A DNA stretch of 64,000 nucleotides from Pelomonas caseinilytica (GCF_021353235.1 NZ_JAJTWT010000003.1:1-64000), one strand, 5' to 3'; shown: positions 24,389-37,558, numbered from the stretch's first letter. The notes: generated by a model not told the origin, from the sequence alone. Translations and numbers: made by a program.

Positions 24389-24742
24389 ATGACGACCCCC
24401 TACCGCACCCTCGCCGCCGACATCACCGCCACCCTCGCCCAGCTGCGGGCCGACATCCCCGACACCACGCGGGGCTTCGGCGCCCTCTCGCATGCGGCCA
24501 TGAAGCCCGGCGCGCTGGACGGCAAGGCCAAGGAACTCATCGCCATGGCCCTGAGCGTGGCCGCGCGCTGCGACCCCTGCCTGGCCTTCCATGCCGAGGC
24601 CCTCGTCAAGCTGGGCTGCAGCCGCGCGGAGCTGGAGGAGATGCTCGGCGTGTGCGTCTACATGGGCGGCGGGCCGTCGCTGATGTATGCCGCCCGCGCC
24701 CTCGACGCCTTCGACCAGTGCGGCGGCCACGCGGCGCAGTAA
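24389..24742 (+). CDS. carboxymuconolactone decarboxylase/AhpD-like protein
   Basis: A 117-residue CMD-family protein. The signature KAKELIAMALSVAARCDPCLAFHAEALVKLGCSRAELEEML carries the CxxCxxxH thiol motif used by AhpD-like peroxidase reductants. MGGGPSLMYAARALDAF is the usual second part. Small stand-alone members like this form oligomers and probably handle peroxides or other reactive compounds. I use the ATG at 24389; one six codons earlier is in frame. A half-match to an Fnr-type box lies at 24321-24334, not strong enough to claim. Confidence 0.87.
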   Translation: MTTPYRTLAADITATLAQLRADIPDTTRGFGALSHAAMKPGALDGKAKELIAMALSVAARCDPCLAFHAEALVKLGCSRAELEEMLGVCVYMGGGPSLMYAARALDAFDQCGGHAAQ

Positions 24743-24781
24743 AGCCACGGCATGACACCACCGTGACCGGGTGCGCCGGGC

Positions 24782-24795
24782 TTGAGCCGGATCAA
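24782..24795. promoter_or_regulatory. Fnr/Anr-type box
   Basis: TTGAGCCGGATCAA differs from the Fnr/Anr consensus TTGAT-N4-ATCAA at one position. It lies about 105 bases before the ATG at 24900 and 40 bases after the AhpD-like gene, a place suited to activation of the downstream gene under low oxygen. No good -10 was identified. Confidence 0.45.
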
Positions 24796-24899
24796 GCCCG
24801 GGCCGATTCGCCGCGTCCGCCGCGCGGGGCGTCACCGGAATTTCATGCGGTCCTCTCAGGCTTGCGGCCACGCGTCTTGCGTGTCGAGGAGGCTTTCGC

Positions 24900-25502
24900 A
24901 TGTCCATGTTCTGGGACCAGGTCCGTACCCTGCGCTGGGACGACCATCGCTACTACCACCAGTGCCGCATCAACCAGACCCTGCACCTGATCAGCGCGAT
25001 CAGCTTCCTGGTCGGCTATGCATTGCTCTTCGTCGACCCGGCCGCGGCGGCCTGGGTCGGGTGGTGCGTGGGCATGGTCACCCGCCAGAGCGGCCACATC
25101 TTCTTCGAGCCCCGCGGCTACGACCATCTCAACCGGGCCACCGACGCGCACAAGGAGGCCATCAAGGCGGGCTACAACATGCGCCGCAAGGCCGTGCTCA
25201 TCGGCGTGTGGCTGACGGTGCCGGTGCTGCTGGCCCTGTCGCCCAGCCTCTTCGGCCTCATCGAGCCGGCGGTCGGCCGCGCGGGCTACCTGCACGACGT
25301 CGGCCTGGCCTGGCTGATGCTCGGCGCATCCGGGCTGGCGCTGCGCGGCCTGCAACTGGCCGTGCTGCGCAGCCCGAGCTGGGGGCTGGCGTGGGTGACC
25401 AAGGTCCTGACCGACCCGCTCCATAACGTCGACATCTACTGGCGCTCGCCCCTGGCTCTGCTGCGCGGCCAGCGCTACGACCCGCTGGAGCGGGGCCACT
25501 GA
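24900..25502 (+). CDS. multi-pass membrane protein of unknown function
   Basis: A 200-residue protein with a polar N-terminus rich in His/Tyr (WDDHRYYHQCRINQTLHLISAISFL), hydrophobic segments near residues 28-45, 48-62, 97-118 and 130-150, and a conserved-looking loop RQSGHIFFEPRGYDHLNRATDAHKEAIKAGYN. The His pattern and GH-x-FFE loop weakly recall Mpo1/DUF962 proteins, but I would not assign it. The ATG follows an AGGAGG-type site (GAGGAGGCTTTCGC). A probable Fnr-type box upstream suggests oxygen-dependent expression. Confidence 0.68.
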   Translation: MSMFWDQVRTLRWDDHRYYHQCRINQTLHLISAISFLVGYALLFVDPAAAAWVGWCVGMVTRQSGHIFFEPRGYDHLNRATDAHKEAIKAGYNMRRKAVLIGVWLTVPVLLALSPSLFGLIEPAVGRAGYLHDVGLAWLMLGASGLALRGLQLAVLRSPSWGLAWVTKVLTDPLHNVDIYWRSPLALLRGQRYDPLERGH

Positions 25503-25532
25503 GGGCGCGGGCACGGCCGGCAGAATGCGGCC

Positions 25533-26678
25533 ATGCCCGCACTCCCCGCCAAGCTGCCCCAGGCCGGCACCACCATCTTCACCGTCATGTCGGCGCTGGC
25601 CGCCGAGCATGGCGCCGTCAACCTCGGCCAGGGCTTCCCGGACTTCGCCGCCGACCCGGCCCTGCTGCAGGCCCTCACCGACGCCATGACCGCGGGCCAC
25701 AACCAGTACCCGCCCATGACCGGCGTGCCGGCCCTGCGGCAGGCCGTGGCCGCCAAGCTCAACGACCTGTACGGATCGGCCTACGACGCCGACCGCGACG
25801 TCACCATCACCGCCGGCGGCACCCAGGGCCTGTTCACCGCCCTGCAGGCCTGTGTCGGCACGGGCGACGAAGTCGTCATCATCGAACCGGCCTACGACAG
25901 CTACGACCCGGCCATCCGCCTCGCCGGCGGGGTGCCCGTGGGCGTGCCCATGACGGCCGACTACCGCATCGACTGGACGGCGGTGCGCGCCGCCGTCACG
26001 CCGCGCACCCGCGCCCTGGTGCTGAACACGCCGCACAACCCGAGTGGCCGCGTCGCCACGGCCGAGGACCTCGACGAGCTGGAGCGCCTGGCCGAGGCGC
26101 ACGACCTCTTCGTCGTCAGCGACGAGGTCTACGAGCACATGGTGTTCGACGGCGCCCGCCACGAGAGCGTCGCCCGCCGCCCCTGCCTGAGCGAGCGGGC
26201 CTTCCTCATCGGCAGCTTCGGCAAGACCTTCCACGTGACGGGCTGGAAGGTCGGCTTCGTGGCCGCGCCGCCGGCCCTCTCCGCCGCCTTCCGCCGCCTG
26301 CACCAGTACACGGTGTTCACCGTGCACACGCCGACGCAGCATGCCCTGGCGGCCTACCTCGCCGACCCCGCGCCGTGGCAGGGCCTGGGCGGCTTCTACG
26401 AGGCCAAGCGTGACGCCTTCCGCGCGGCGCTCGCCGCCACGCCGCTGAAGCTGCTGCCCTGCGAGGGCACGTATTTCCAGACGGTCGACTATTCGGCCGT
26501 GTCCAAGCTGGCCGAGGCCGACTTCGCCCGCTGGCTCACGACAGAGATCGGCGTCGCGGCCATCCCGCTGTCGGTCTTCTACCAGCGGCCCCAGGAGCGC
26601 CGCCACGTGCGCTTCTGCTTCGCCAAGCGCGACGAGACGCTGGCCCAGGCGGCCGGCCGGCTGGCCCGGCTGGGCTGA
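25533..26678 (+). CDS. PLP-dependent methionine aminotransferase, YbdL-like
   Basis: Fold-type I aminotransferase, 381 residues. It aligns in pattern with E. coli YbdL, which transaminates methionine and other hydrophobic amino acids: AVNLGQGFPDFAADPALLQAL, GHNQYPPMTGVPALRQAVA, VLNTPHNPSGRVA, SDEVYEHMVFDG. The PLP-binding lysine lies in SFGKTFHVTGWKVGF, and the phosphate-side Arg in HVRFCFAKRDETL. Length is normal. It stands alone, 30 bases after the membrane protein and convergent with the next gene. A role in methionine salvage is plausible, but the two metH halves are not adjacent. Confidence 0.9.
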   Translation: MPALPAKLPQAGTTIFTVMSALAAEHGAVNLGQGFPDFAADPALLQALTDAMTAGHNQYPPMTGVPALRQAVAAKLNDLYGSAYDADRDVTITAGGTQGLFTALQACVGTGDEVVIIEPAYDSYDPAIRLAGGVPVGVPMTADYRIDWTAVRAAVTPRTRALVLNTPHNPSGRVATAEDLDELERLAEAHDLFVVSDEVYEHMVFDGARHESVARRPCLSERAFLIGSFGKTFHVTGWKVGFVAAPPALSAAFRRLHQYTVFTVHTPTQHALAAYLADPAPWQGLGGFYEAKRDAFRAALAATPLKLLPCEGTYFQTVDYSAVSKLAEADFARWLTTEIGVAAIPLSVFYQRPQERRHVRFCFAKRDETLAQAAGRLARLG

Positions 26679-27119
26679 TCAGATCAGCGCCGCCAGGGCC
26701 GCCTTGCGCTGCTCCAGCGACGGCTTCTTGCCGGCCGGGAAGGCGCCGGGCACCAGGGTCAGGCAGGCGGCGCCGGTGGCGCTGCGGGCGCAGAGCTGGT
26801 CGATCTCCGGGCGGGCATAGGCCTCCTGGCCCACGCCCGTCAGGGCCTGGAAGTCGGGCACCTGCTTCCAGTCCGAGAAGCTGGCCGCGGGCGCCTGGAT
26901 GATGGACGCGATGTCCTTGCCCGAGCCGTCGGTGACGGCGTAGTCCTGGTGCACCTGGGCCGCGCGCCGCTTGGGCACGGCCTTGACCTGCAGCCCGGGC
27001 ACGCCCAGGGCCTGCGAGAGCTTGGCCGCGGCCGTGACGGCGTCGGCCTGGGCCGGGGGCAGGGCGAGCAGCAAGGCCATGGGCAGGGCGAGGGGCAGGC
27101 ACAGGCGTTTCAATCGCAT
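26679..27119 (-). CDS. exported protein of unknown function
   Basis: A 146-residue protein with a signal peptide (MRLKRLCLPLALPMALLLALPPAQA). The mature part (KLSQALGVPGLQVKAVPKRRAAQVHQDYAVTDGSGKDIASIIQAPAA, then a Cys pair in LCARSATGAACLTLV) matches no family I know; the two cysteines may form a disulfide. The ATG at 27119 is preceded by a strong AGGAGG site. It is transcribed away from the chemotaxis-like gene at 27318. Confidence 0.72.
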   Translation of the reverse strand: MRLKRLCLPLALPMALLLALPPAQADAVTAAAKLSQALGVPGLQVKAVPKRRAAQVHQDYAVTDGSGKDIASIIQAPAASFSDWKQVPDFQALTGVGQEAYARPEIDQLCARSATGAACLTLVPGAFPAGKKPSLEQRKAALAALI

Positions 27120-27291
27120 TCGTTCCTCCTGGTGGACGGCATGAGATTCTTTTCGGGGCGGCCGTTCCCGGATGTCCCCGTTTGTGGGGATTTTGGTAAC
27201 GCCGTGAATCGGCGGCGCCGCCGGCACTGGCATGGCCCGTGCTAACCCTGAAGCTGCAGGACCGGTGCGTTCGCCGCGGGCGGCGCCGGTC

Positions 27292-27305
27292 GTGACGCAG
27301 ATCAC
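27292..27305. promoter_or_regulatory. Crp/Fnr-type palindrome
   Basis: GTGA-N6-TCAC is a perfect core of a Crp-family site. It ends 12 bases before the ATG of the chemotaxis-like gene at 27318, overlapping the ribosome-binding region, so a bound regulator would more likely repress than activate that gene. It could also serve the divergent gene at 27119, 170 bases away. Confidence 0.4.
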
Positions 27306-27317
27306 GAAAGACCCGCC

Positions 27318-27992
27318 ATGCCGCACCATCTTCGTGCACTCCAGCCCGCCGCACGGCGCACCGCGCCGGCGGCCTCGGGCGAGCTCTTCGGCAAGACCAT
27401 CAACCTGTCGGGCCGGCGCCGTTTCACGTCCCAGCGCGTGGTGCTCTATGCCGTGCTCGCCGCCCAAGGGCGCGAGGGCGCGCTGGCGACGGCCCGCGAC
27501 GCCCTCGCGACCTTCGGCGAGGCGCACGGCGCCCTGCTCCAGGGCGAGCTCTCGCCCGAGGCCCTGGGCGGCGACCTGGCCGCAGCCTACTTCGGCGCGG
27601 ACGGCGCCCAGGCCCGCATCGACGCCTTCATCGCCCTGGCCGGACGCACGCTGGACGCCATCGCCGCCGCGTCGCCCGGCGCGCCGACGCTGCTGGAGTC
27701 GCTGGTGGAGGCCGCCACGCCGCTGCTGGCCACCCTGAACCGGCTGACGCAGATCTACGAGGACCTGGCCCGCCAGCAGGCCGCCTCGGCCAAGCGCCAG
27801 CTGAGCGCCGTCATGGGCGACATCGAGCTGATCGCCAAGCACGCGCGCATCGTGTCCTTCAACGCCCAGGTGGTGGCGGCCCGGGCTGGTGCCTCGGGCC
27901 GGGAGTTCGCCGTCGTCTCCGGTGAGCTGACGCAGATCACGGGCAAGCTCGACGGCCTGGTGCGGGAGGCGGTGCGGAGCGCGGCGGCTTGA
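27318..27992 (+). CDS. soluble PilJ-domain protein with truncated chemoreceptor signalling tip
   Basis: A 224-residue protein without signal peptide or membrane segment. Residues 20-110 match the PilJ/NarX-type sensor domain (INLSGRRRFTSQRVVLYAVL). Residues 155-220 match only the hairpin tip of methyl-accepting chemotaxis proteins (IELIAKHARIVSFNAQVVAARAGASGREFAVVSGELTQI), equivalent to the CheA/CheW-binding region. It lacks the usual membrane anchors, HAMP domain and methylation helices. It could signal to a chemotaxis-like array in the cytoplasm or be a regulator of another kind. The stop codon is the first triplet of the dispersed repeat at 27990. Confidence 0.75.
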   Translation: MPHHLRALQPAARRTAPAASGELFGKTINLSGRRRFTSQRVVLYAVLAAQGREGALATARDALATFGEAHGALLQGELSPEALGGDLAAAYFGADGAQARIDAFIALAGRTLDAIAAASPGAPTLLESLVEAATPLLATLNRLTQIYEDLARQQAASAKRQLSAVMGDIELIAKHARIVSFNAQVVAARAGASGREFAVVSGELTQITGKLDGLVREAVRSAAA

Positions 27993-28140
27993 AGTGAAAC
28001 CCCCGGCCCAACCCCGCGCGCTGAACGCGGCGCGTGTCTGGTCCGCCCCCCGAGGGGGCGGCGATGCTTGCGGCATCGAGCCGCAAGCATCGCCAGTGCG
28101 GGCCGGCTCGGGAGCGGCCCAGCGCTCGGCCCGCAAGATG
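27990..28140. repeat. dispersed intergenic repeat with stem-loops, copy 1
   Basis: A region of about 150 bases shared with 50215-50371. It begins on the stop codon of the preceding gene (TGAAGTGAAAC in both copies). It contains a short CCCCC/GGGGG hairpin near 28046-28058 and a perfect 15-bp stem at 28060-28094 (GGCGATGCTTGCGGC, loop ATCGA). It ends with a conserved G+C-rich block CGGGCCGGCTCGGGAGCGGC and GCTCGGCCCGCAAGA. No open gene is present. The remaining bases to 28299, before ilvD, show nothing I can assign except a likely leader/promoter. Confidence 0.8.
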
Positions 28141-28299
28141 CGGGATTCCCTGGACACCTGGGGCCATGAGCCGACTCCGAGCGTTCGGCATGGCGCAACC
28201 GAGCTTTCGGCGGGCGCCGGATAGTCCCCGGGCGCGAGACGCGGCGGGCCGACTGCCGGAAAATCGGCGGTTCCCGATCCGCACCGCACAGGCTCCGCC

Positions 28300-30159
28300 A
28301 TGCCCACCTACCGTTCCAAGACCTCCACCGCCGGCCGCAACATGGCGGGCGCCCGCTCGCTGTGGCGCGCCACGGGCATGAAGGACGACGACTTCTCCAA
28401 GCCCATCGTCGCCATCGCCAACTCCTTCACCCAGTTCGTGCCCGGGCATGTGCACCTGAAGGACATGGGCCAGCTGGTGGCCCGCGAGATCGAGGCCGCG
28501 GGCGGCGTGGCCAAGGAGTTCAACACCATCGCCGTGGACGACGGCATCGCCATGGGCCACGACGGCATGCTGTATTCGCTGCCCAGCCGCGACATCATTG
28601 CCGACTCGGTCGAGTACATGGTCAACGCCCACTGCGCCGACGCGCTGGTGTGCATCTCCAACTGCGACAAGATCACACCCGGCATGCTGATGGCCGCGAT
28701 GCGGCTCAACATCCCCGTCGTGTTCGTCTCCGGCGGCCCGATGGAGGCCGGCAAGGCGCGCCTGGCGGTGCCCGGCACGGCCAAGGTCGAGATCAGGAAG
28801 CTGGACCTCATCGACGCCATGGTCATGGCCGCCGACAGCAAGGTCAGCGATGCCGACCTCGCCGAGGTCGAGCGCTCGGCCTGCCCCACCTGCGGCAGCT
28901 GCTCGGGCATGTTCACCGCCAACTCCATGAACTGCCTGACCGAAGCCCTGGGCCTGAGCCTGCCGGGCAACGGCACCGTGGTGGCCACGCATGCCGACCG
29001 CGAGCAGCTCTTCAAGCGCGCGGGCCGCACCGTGCTGGACCTGTGCCGCCGCTACTACGAGGAGGGCGATGAGCGCGTGCTGCCGCGCGCCGTCGGCTTC
29101 AAGGCCTTCGAGAACGCCATCGCGCTGGACATCGCGATGGGCGGCTCCACCAACACCATCCTGCACCTGCTGGCCATCGCCCAGGAGGCGGGCATCGACT
29201 TCACCATGGCCGACATCGACCGCATGTCGCGCCACGTGCCGCAGCTGTGCAAGGTGGCGCCCAACACCAACAAGTACCACATCGAGGACGTGCACCGCGC
29301 CGGCGGCATCATGGCCATCCTGGGCGAGCTGGCGCGGGCCGGCAAGCTGCACACCGACGTGCCCACGGTGCATGCGCCGACCATGGCCGACGCGCTGGCG
29401 CAGTGGGACGTGGCCGTCACCACCGACGAAGCCGTCAGGACCTTCTACCTGGCCGGCCCGGCCGGCATCCCGACGCAGGTGGCCTTCAGCCAGGACTGCC
29501 GCTGGCCCAGCCTGGACCTGGATCGCGCCGAAGGCTGCATCCGCTCCTTCGAGCATGCCTTCAGCAAGGAAGGCGGCCTCGCCGTGCTGCGCGGCAACAT
29601 CGCGGTGGACGGCTGCGTCGTGAAGACCGCGGGCGTGGACGACGCCCTGCTCGTCTTCGAGGGCCCCGCTCACGTCGTGGAGAGCCAGGACGAAGCCGTG
29701 GACCACATCCTCAACGACGCGGTCAAGGCCGGCGACGTGGTGGTGGTGCGCTACGAGGGCCCCAAGGGCGGCCCTGGCATGCAGGAGATGCTCTACCCGA
29801 CCAGCTACATCAAGAGCAAGGGCCTGGGCAAGGCCTGCGCCCTGCTGACCGACGGCCGCTTCTCCGGCGGCACCTCGGGCCTGTCCATCGGCCACTGCTC
29901 GCCCGAGGCGGCGGCGGGCGGTGCCATCGGCCTGGTGAGGAACGGCGACCGCATCCGCATCGACATCCCCAACCGCACGATCGATGTGCTGGTCAGCGAC
30001 GAGGAACTGGCGAAGCGCCGCGCCGAGCAGGACGCCAAGGGCTGGAAGCCGGCTCACGCCCGCCCGCGCAAGGTGAGCGCCGCGCTCAAGGCCTACGCGC
30101 TGCTGGCGACGTCGGCGGACAAGGGGGCGGTGAGGGATTTGAGCAAGCTGGAGGGGTGA
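28300..30159 (+). CDS. ilvD: dihydroxy-acid dehydratase IlvD
   Basis: Iron-sulfur dehydratase of branched-chain amino acid synthesis; converts 2,3-dihydroxy-isovalerate and -methylvalerate to the 2-oxo acids. 619 residues, as in the E. coli type, which it follows closely along its whole length: [42 protein letters not shown]. Cluster cysteines appear in [12 protein letters not shown] (about 118-122) and [11 protein letters not shown], and the C-terminal [20 protein letters not shown] is intact. Single gene; no other ilv genes are adjacent. Confidence 0.97.
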   Translation: MPTYRSKTSTAGRNMAGARSLWRATGMKDDDFSKPIVAIANSFTQFVPGHVHLKDMGQLVAREIEAAGGVAKEFNTIAVDDGIAMGHDGMLYSLPSRDIIADSVEYMVNAHCADALVCISNCDKITPGMLMAAMRLNIPVVFVSGGPMEAGKARLAVPGTAKVEIRKLDLIDAMVMAADSKVSDADLAEVERSACPTCGSCSGMFTANSMNCLTEALGLSLPGNGTVVATHADREQLFKRAGRTVLDLCRRYYEEGDERVLPRAVGFKAFENAIALDIAMGGSTNTILHLLAIAQEAGIDFTMADIDRMSRHVPQLCKVAPNTNKYHIEDVHRAGGIMAILGELARAGKLHTDVPTVHAPTMADALAQWDVAVTTDEAVRTFYLAGPAGIPTQVAFSQDCRWPSLDLDRAEGCIRSFEHAFSKEGGLAVLRGNIAVDGCVVKTAGVDDALLVFEGPAHVVESQDEAVDHILNDAVKAGDVVVVRYEGPKGGPGMQEMLYPTSYIKSKGLGKACALLTDGRFSGGTSGLSIGHCSPEAAAGGAIGLVRNGDRIRIDIPNRTIDVLVSDEELAKRRAEQDAKGWKPAHARPRKVSAALKAYALLATSADKGAVRDLSKLEG

Positions 30160-30250
30160 TCGGTGTAAGGCTCCGAAACAGGGGCGTGCCAATCTGTTGG
30201 ACGATGCCTAATGCCCCATTTAGGGCTGCAAGTGCCTTATCGCTGGGTGC

Positions 30251-30658
30251 TCACGCCCTTATCTGCTCGAACGTGCTCTTGCTAGTGAAGCGCCAGGGCA
30301 CCCGAAGCGCGGTTCTTGACGTGAGCTTGGCGACCTCGATGATCTTTGGCCACCACTGAACGAGTTGAGCAGCCTGTATCCAGTACGGTTTGCTCCACTG
30401 CGGATCAAGCACGAAAACGGTCAAGCCATGCCGTCGCAGCATCTCGCGCTCGGCTTTGGATTTTTTGAATCGGTCAATCGACACTACGATCCAGCCGCCC
30501 TCGACAGCCAGTACGCTCAACCACTCCGGATCAGGTGTGTTCGCAGCGAACTTGTCCTTGAGTGGAATCACCTGCTCGACTGCAGGATCGAATGTTGACA
30601 GTTCGGCAATGCCCCGCGCGAGGCTGGGCGGCAAGTTGTTGTCGAACAGGAATTTCAA
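30251..30658 (-). CDS. DUF5615 PIN-like putative toxin
   Basis: A 135-residue PIN-like protein: KFLFDNNLPPSLARGIAEL at the N-terminus and GGWIVVSIDRFKKSKAEREMLRRHGLTVFVLDP further on supply the acidic residues expected of this Mut7-C/PIN-like nuclease group. It is the second gene of an overlapping pair with a DUF433 protein (ATGA), the arrangement of a toxin-antitoxin module. Lower G+C than both neighbouring operons suggests acquisition by transfer. Nuclease activity is inferred from the family. Confidence 0.75.
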   Translation of the reverse strand: MKFLFDNNLPPSLARGIAELSTFDPAVEQVIPLKDKFAANTPDPEWLSVLAVEGGWIVVSIDRFKKSKAEREMLRRHGLTVFVLDPQWSKPYWIQAAQLVQWWPKIIEVAKLTSRTALRVPWRFTSKSTFEQIRA

Positions 30659-31368
30659 GCGGCCCGAAGAAGTTTCTCCTCGAACCGCACCGCAGATTCA
30701 ACCTGCTTGGGCGTGATCTCGAAGAGCCTTGCCACTACTGCTTTGTTCCTGCTTTCGGCTAGATAGCTCGCATAGAGCGAGGCGGTTGGAATGCCGGATT
30801 CCTCGACCACAGGCTGACCGAACTGAAGAACTGGGTCAATAACGACCATGCGACTGCGCGGCTCGGGATACCAGCGCCTCGCGAAGCCACCGTCGTACTC
30901 AATTCCGGCGTACAGCGAGCTTTTGATGATTTCCCGGAACGCGTATTGACGAGTCCGTAGATCCAGCACTTCCGCTTCATCGTCGTCAGCACCTGCGCGC
31001 AATGCCTCTTGGTAGATGGTTGCGCCGTCGGTCACAAATCGCCGAGTGGTGAACGGGTAGTCGGCGCCGAACATTTCGGAGGCCGCTTCCAGGCATCGGC
31101 GCACAACCAGCAGTGGTACCCCGCGACGTACGAACTCGCGCACCACCCGCAGTTCCAACAAATCTTGGAACCCGATCACATTCTCGTGAAAGTCGTCCGC
31201 TTGATACTGTGGTGTCCACAGTGGATTGGCATGGCGGTGTATGCGATCTCCACCCTTGCGACTCGAGTAGTCGTAGCCATACAGCCAGCGCTTGATGGCA
31301 CGACGATCGCCATGGATCAGCCGCGCAGCATCCGTCAGCGTGTACATGCCGAGTCCGAGTTGAGTCAT
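30655..31368 (-). CDS. DUF433-containing putative antitoxin
   Basis: A 237-residue protein with an N-terminal MerR-like DNA-binding start (MYTLTDAARLIHGDRRAIKRWLYGY) and a C-terminal DUF433 helix-turn-helix (DPVLQFGQPVVEESGIPTASLYASYLAESRNKAVVARLFEITPKQVESAVRFEE). DUF433 proteins commonly pair with DUF5615 proteins as antitoxin and toxin; here the two overlap by four bases, antitoxin first. The two DNA-binding-like ends suggest it also represses the pair's own promoter. G+C is lower than in the surrounding genes. Confidence 0.75.
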   Translation of the reverse strand: MTQLGLGMYTLTDAARLIHGDRRAIKRWLYGYDYSSRKGGDRIHRHANPLWTPQYQADDFHENVIGFQDLLELRVVREFVRRGVPLLVVRRCLEAASEMFGADYPFTTRRFVTDGATIYQEALRAGADDDEAEVLDLRTRQYAFREIIKSSLYAGIEYDGGFARRWYPEPRSRMVVIDPVLQFGQPVVEESGIPTASLYASYLAESRNKAVVARLFEITPKQVESAVRFEEKLLRAA

Positions 31369-31542
31369 CGCCGGGTATCTCCCTTGGCGAGAAGATCGCC
31401 TTCACACCGCCTGCGAGCGCTTTGCGCCGCTATAGATCAGTTTAGCAATTTGCCGGTTTCTCCGCTGAAGGCGGTCTTGCGTCCACAGGCCGACGCCGCT
31501 CGTGCTCTTTGATGTTTTGGAAGGCGGTGCCATGCGGCCAGA

Positions 31543-32799
31543 TCAGCCCGCCCTTTCCAGCATCGCCTGCAACAACACATTGCACCCCGCCTCGATGTGC
31601 TCCGGCTTGGCGTCCTCGATCTCGTTGTGGCTGATGCCGTCCTTGCAGGGGATGAAGATCATGCCGGCCGGAGCCAGGCGGGCCATGTAGACGGCGTCGT
31701 GGCCGGCGCCGGAGACGGCGGGCATGTTGCTGTAGCCCAGCGCGTCGGCCGCCTTCTGCACGGCGGCGATGCAGTCCTTGTGGAAGGGCTGGGCCGGGTA
31801 GGCGCTGACGGGGGTGATCTCGATGGCCAGGCCCGACTCGGCGGCGAGCTTCGCGGCCACCGCGCGGATGTCAGCGTCCATCGCGTCGCAAAGTTGGTCG
31901 GTGGCGTTGCGCAGGTCGATGCTGAACTTCACGCGGCCGGGGATGACGTTGCGGCTGTTGGGGTGCACCTGCACCATGCCCACCGTGCCGCGGCCGTGCG
32001 GCGGGTGGCGGTGGGCGCAGGCGACGACCTCCTGCATGAGCTTGGTGGCCACCTGCAGCGCGTCCTTGCGCAAGGCCATGGGCGTGGGGCCGGCGTGGGC
32101 TTCCATGCCGGTGACGACGCAGTCGTACCAGCGGATGCCCAGCACGCCGGTGACAACGCCGATGGTGGTGTCGTGGTCCTCCAGCACCGGGCCCTGCTCG
32201 ATGTGGGTCTCGAAGTAGGCGCCGATGGGGTGGTCGCCCGGCACCTGGTCGCCGATGTAGCCGATGCGCTCCAGCTCGCCCTTCACCGTCTTGCCCTCGG
32301 TATCGGTCGCGGCGTAGGCGTGCTCCAGCGTGAAGGCCTTGGCGAACACGCCCGAGCCCATCATCACGGGCACGAAGCGCGAGCCTTCCTCGTTGGTCCA
32401 GAAGGCCACCTCGATGGGAGCCTCGGTCTGGATGCCGTGGTCGTTGAGCGTGCGCACGACCTCGATGCCAGCGAGCACGCCGTAGTTGCCGTCGAACTTG
32501 CCGCCGGTGGGCTGGGTGTCGATGTGGCTGCCGGTCATGATGGGCGGCAGGCTGTTGTCGCGTCCGGCGCGGCGCATGAAGGCGTTGCCGATCTGGTCGA
32601 CGGTGACGGTCATACCGGCCTCGCGCGCCCAGCGGGTGACGAGGTCCCGGCCCTGCTTGTCGAGGTCGGTGAGTGTCAGGCGGCAGACGCCGCCTTTCTC
32701 GGTGGCGCCGATCTTGGCCAGCTCCATCAGCGAATCCCAGAGGCGTTGGCCGTTGATGCGGAGTTGGGTGACGTTGGGCTTGGTGACGGCGGTGTCCAT
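31543..32799 (-). CDS. beta-ureidopropionase / N-carbamoyl-amino-acid hydrolase (M20 family)
   Basis: Metal-dependent amidohydrolase, 418 residues, that probably hydrolyses N-carbamoyl-beta-alanine (and the methyl derivative from thymine) to beta-amino acid, CO2 and ammonia, the third step of reductive pyrimidine breakdown. Two-metal ligands of the M20/HyuC group are visible: GSHIDTQ, KFDGNYG, WTNEEGSRF, ETHIEQGP and GISHNE. Substrate assignment rests on the operon: it lies downstream of preT, preA, mmsA, a transporter and dihydropyrimidinase. Hairpin copy 2 separates it from dihydropyrimidinase. Confidence 0.92.
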   Translation of the reverse strand: MDTAVTKPNVTQLRINGQRLWDSLMELAKIGATEKGGVCRLTLTDLDKQGRDLVTRWAREAGMTVTVDQIGNAFMRRAGRDNSLPPIMTGSHIDTQPTGGKFDGNYGVLAGIEVVRTLNDHGIQTEAPIEVAFWTNEEGSRFVPVMMGSGVFAKAFTLEHAYAATDTEGKTVKGELERIGYIGDQVPGDHPIGAYFETHIEQGPVLEDHDTTIGVVTGVLGIRWYDCVVTGMEAHAGPTPMALRKDALQVATKLMQEVVACAHRHPPHGRGTVGMVQVHPNSRNVIPGRVKFSIDLRNATDQLCDAMDADIRAVAAKLAAESGLAIEITPVSAYPAQPFHKDCIAAVQKAADALGYSNMPAVSGAGHDAVYMARLAPAGMIFIPCKDGISHNEIEDAKPEHIEAGCNVLLQAMLERAG

Positions 32800-32821
32800 C
32801 GCGTGGTCCTCAATTCAAAAC

Positions 32822-32903
32822 AAAGCCACAGAGGCACAGAGACACAGAGGAGGTCTCATCATGCGCGCCATCTGGGCCTCTCTGTGTCTCTGTGGCTGTG
32901 TTC
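32822..32903. repeat. CACAGAG-unit intercistronic hairpin, copy 2
   Basis: Arms at 32822-32851 and 32876-32903, made of CACAGAG-type units, enclose a unique loop. It sits between dihydropyrimidinase (stop 32912, 8 bases away) and the ureidopropionase start (32799, 22 bases away). Same family as 14694, 35851 and 37460. The sequence just after the stop (GGCCCA) is also shared with copy 1. Confidence 0.85.
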
Positions 32904-32911
32904 AATGGGCC

Positions 32912-35829
<2,918 letters not shown>

Positions 35830-35850
35830 GGGCGGCTCCGGCATTGAAAT

Positions 35851-35925
35851 GCAACCACAGAGTCACAGAGGCACAGAGAAGCGATCAAGAAATTCCCTCT
35901 GTGGCTCTGTGCCTCTGTGGTTGCC
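35851..35925. repeat. CACAGAG-unit intercistronic hairpin, copy 3
   Basis: Arms at 35851-35879 and 35895-35925 (GCAACCACAGAG on one side, CTCTGTGGTTGC on the other), with a loop of only about 15 bases. Located between mmsA (stop 35936, 10 bases away) and the transporter start (35829, 21 bases away). It has the outer variant AACCACAG rather than CAGCCACAG, with the compensating change in the other arm, so pairing is preserved. Confidence 0.85.
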
Positions 35926-35935
35926 TTTTTGGGTT

Positions 35936-37435
<1,500 letters not shown>

Positions 37436-37459
37436 TGCGTGACCTCGTCGAATACAGGA

Positions 37460-37551
37460 ACAAAGCCACAGAGACACAGAGGCACAGAGGAATACGAAAG
37501 GTTCATGCCGTGGTGTTCTCTCTGTGCCTCTGTGTCTCTGTGGCTGTGTTT
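37460..37551. repeat. CACAGAG-unit intercistronic hairpin, copy 4
   Basis: Arms 37460-37490 and 37518-37551 pair almost perfectly over about 27 bases; the loop of about 27 bases is unique. Located between preA (stop 37559, 7 bases away) and mmsA (start 37435, 24 bases away). The unit order inside the arms (GACACAGAGGCACAGAGG) differs from copy 2 (GGCACAGAGACACAGAGG), with matching changes in the other arm. Confidence 0.85.
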
Positions 37552-37558
37552 AAAACCT

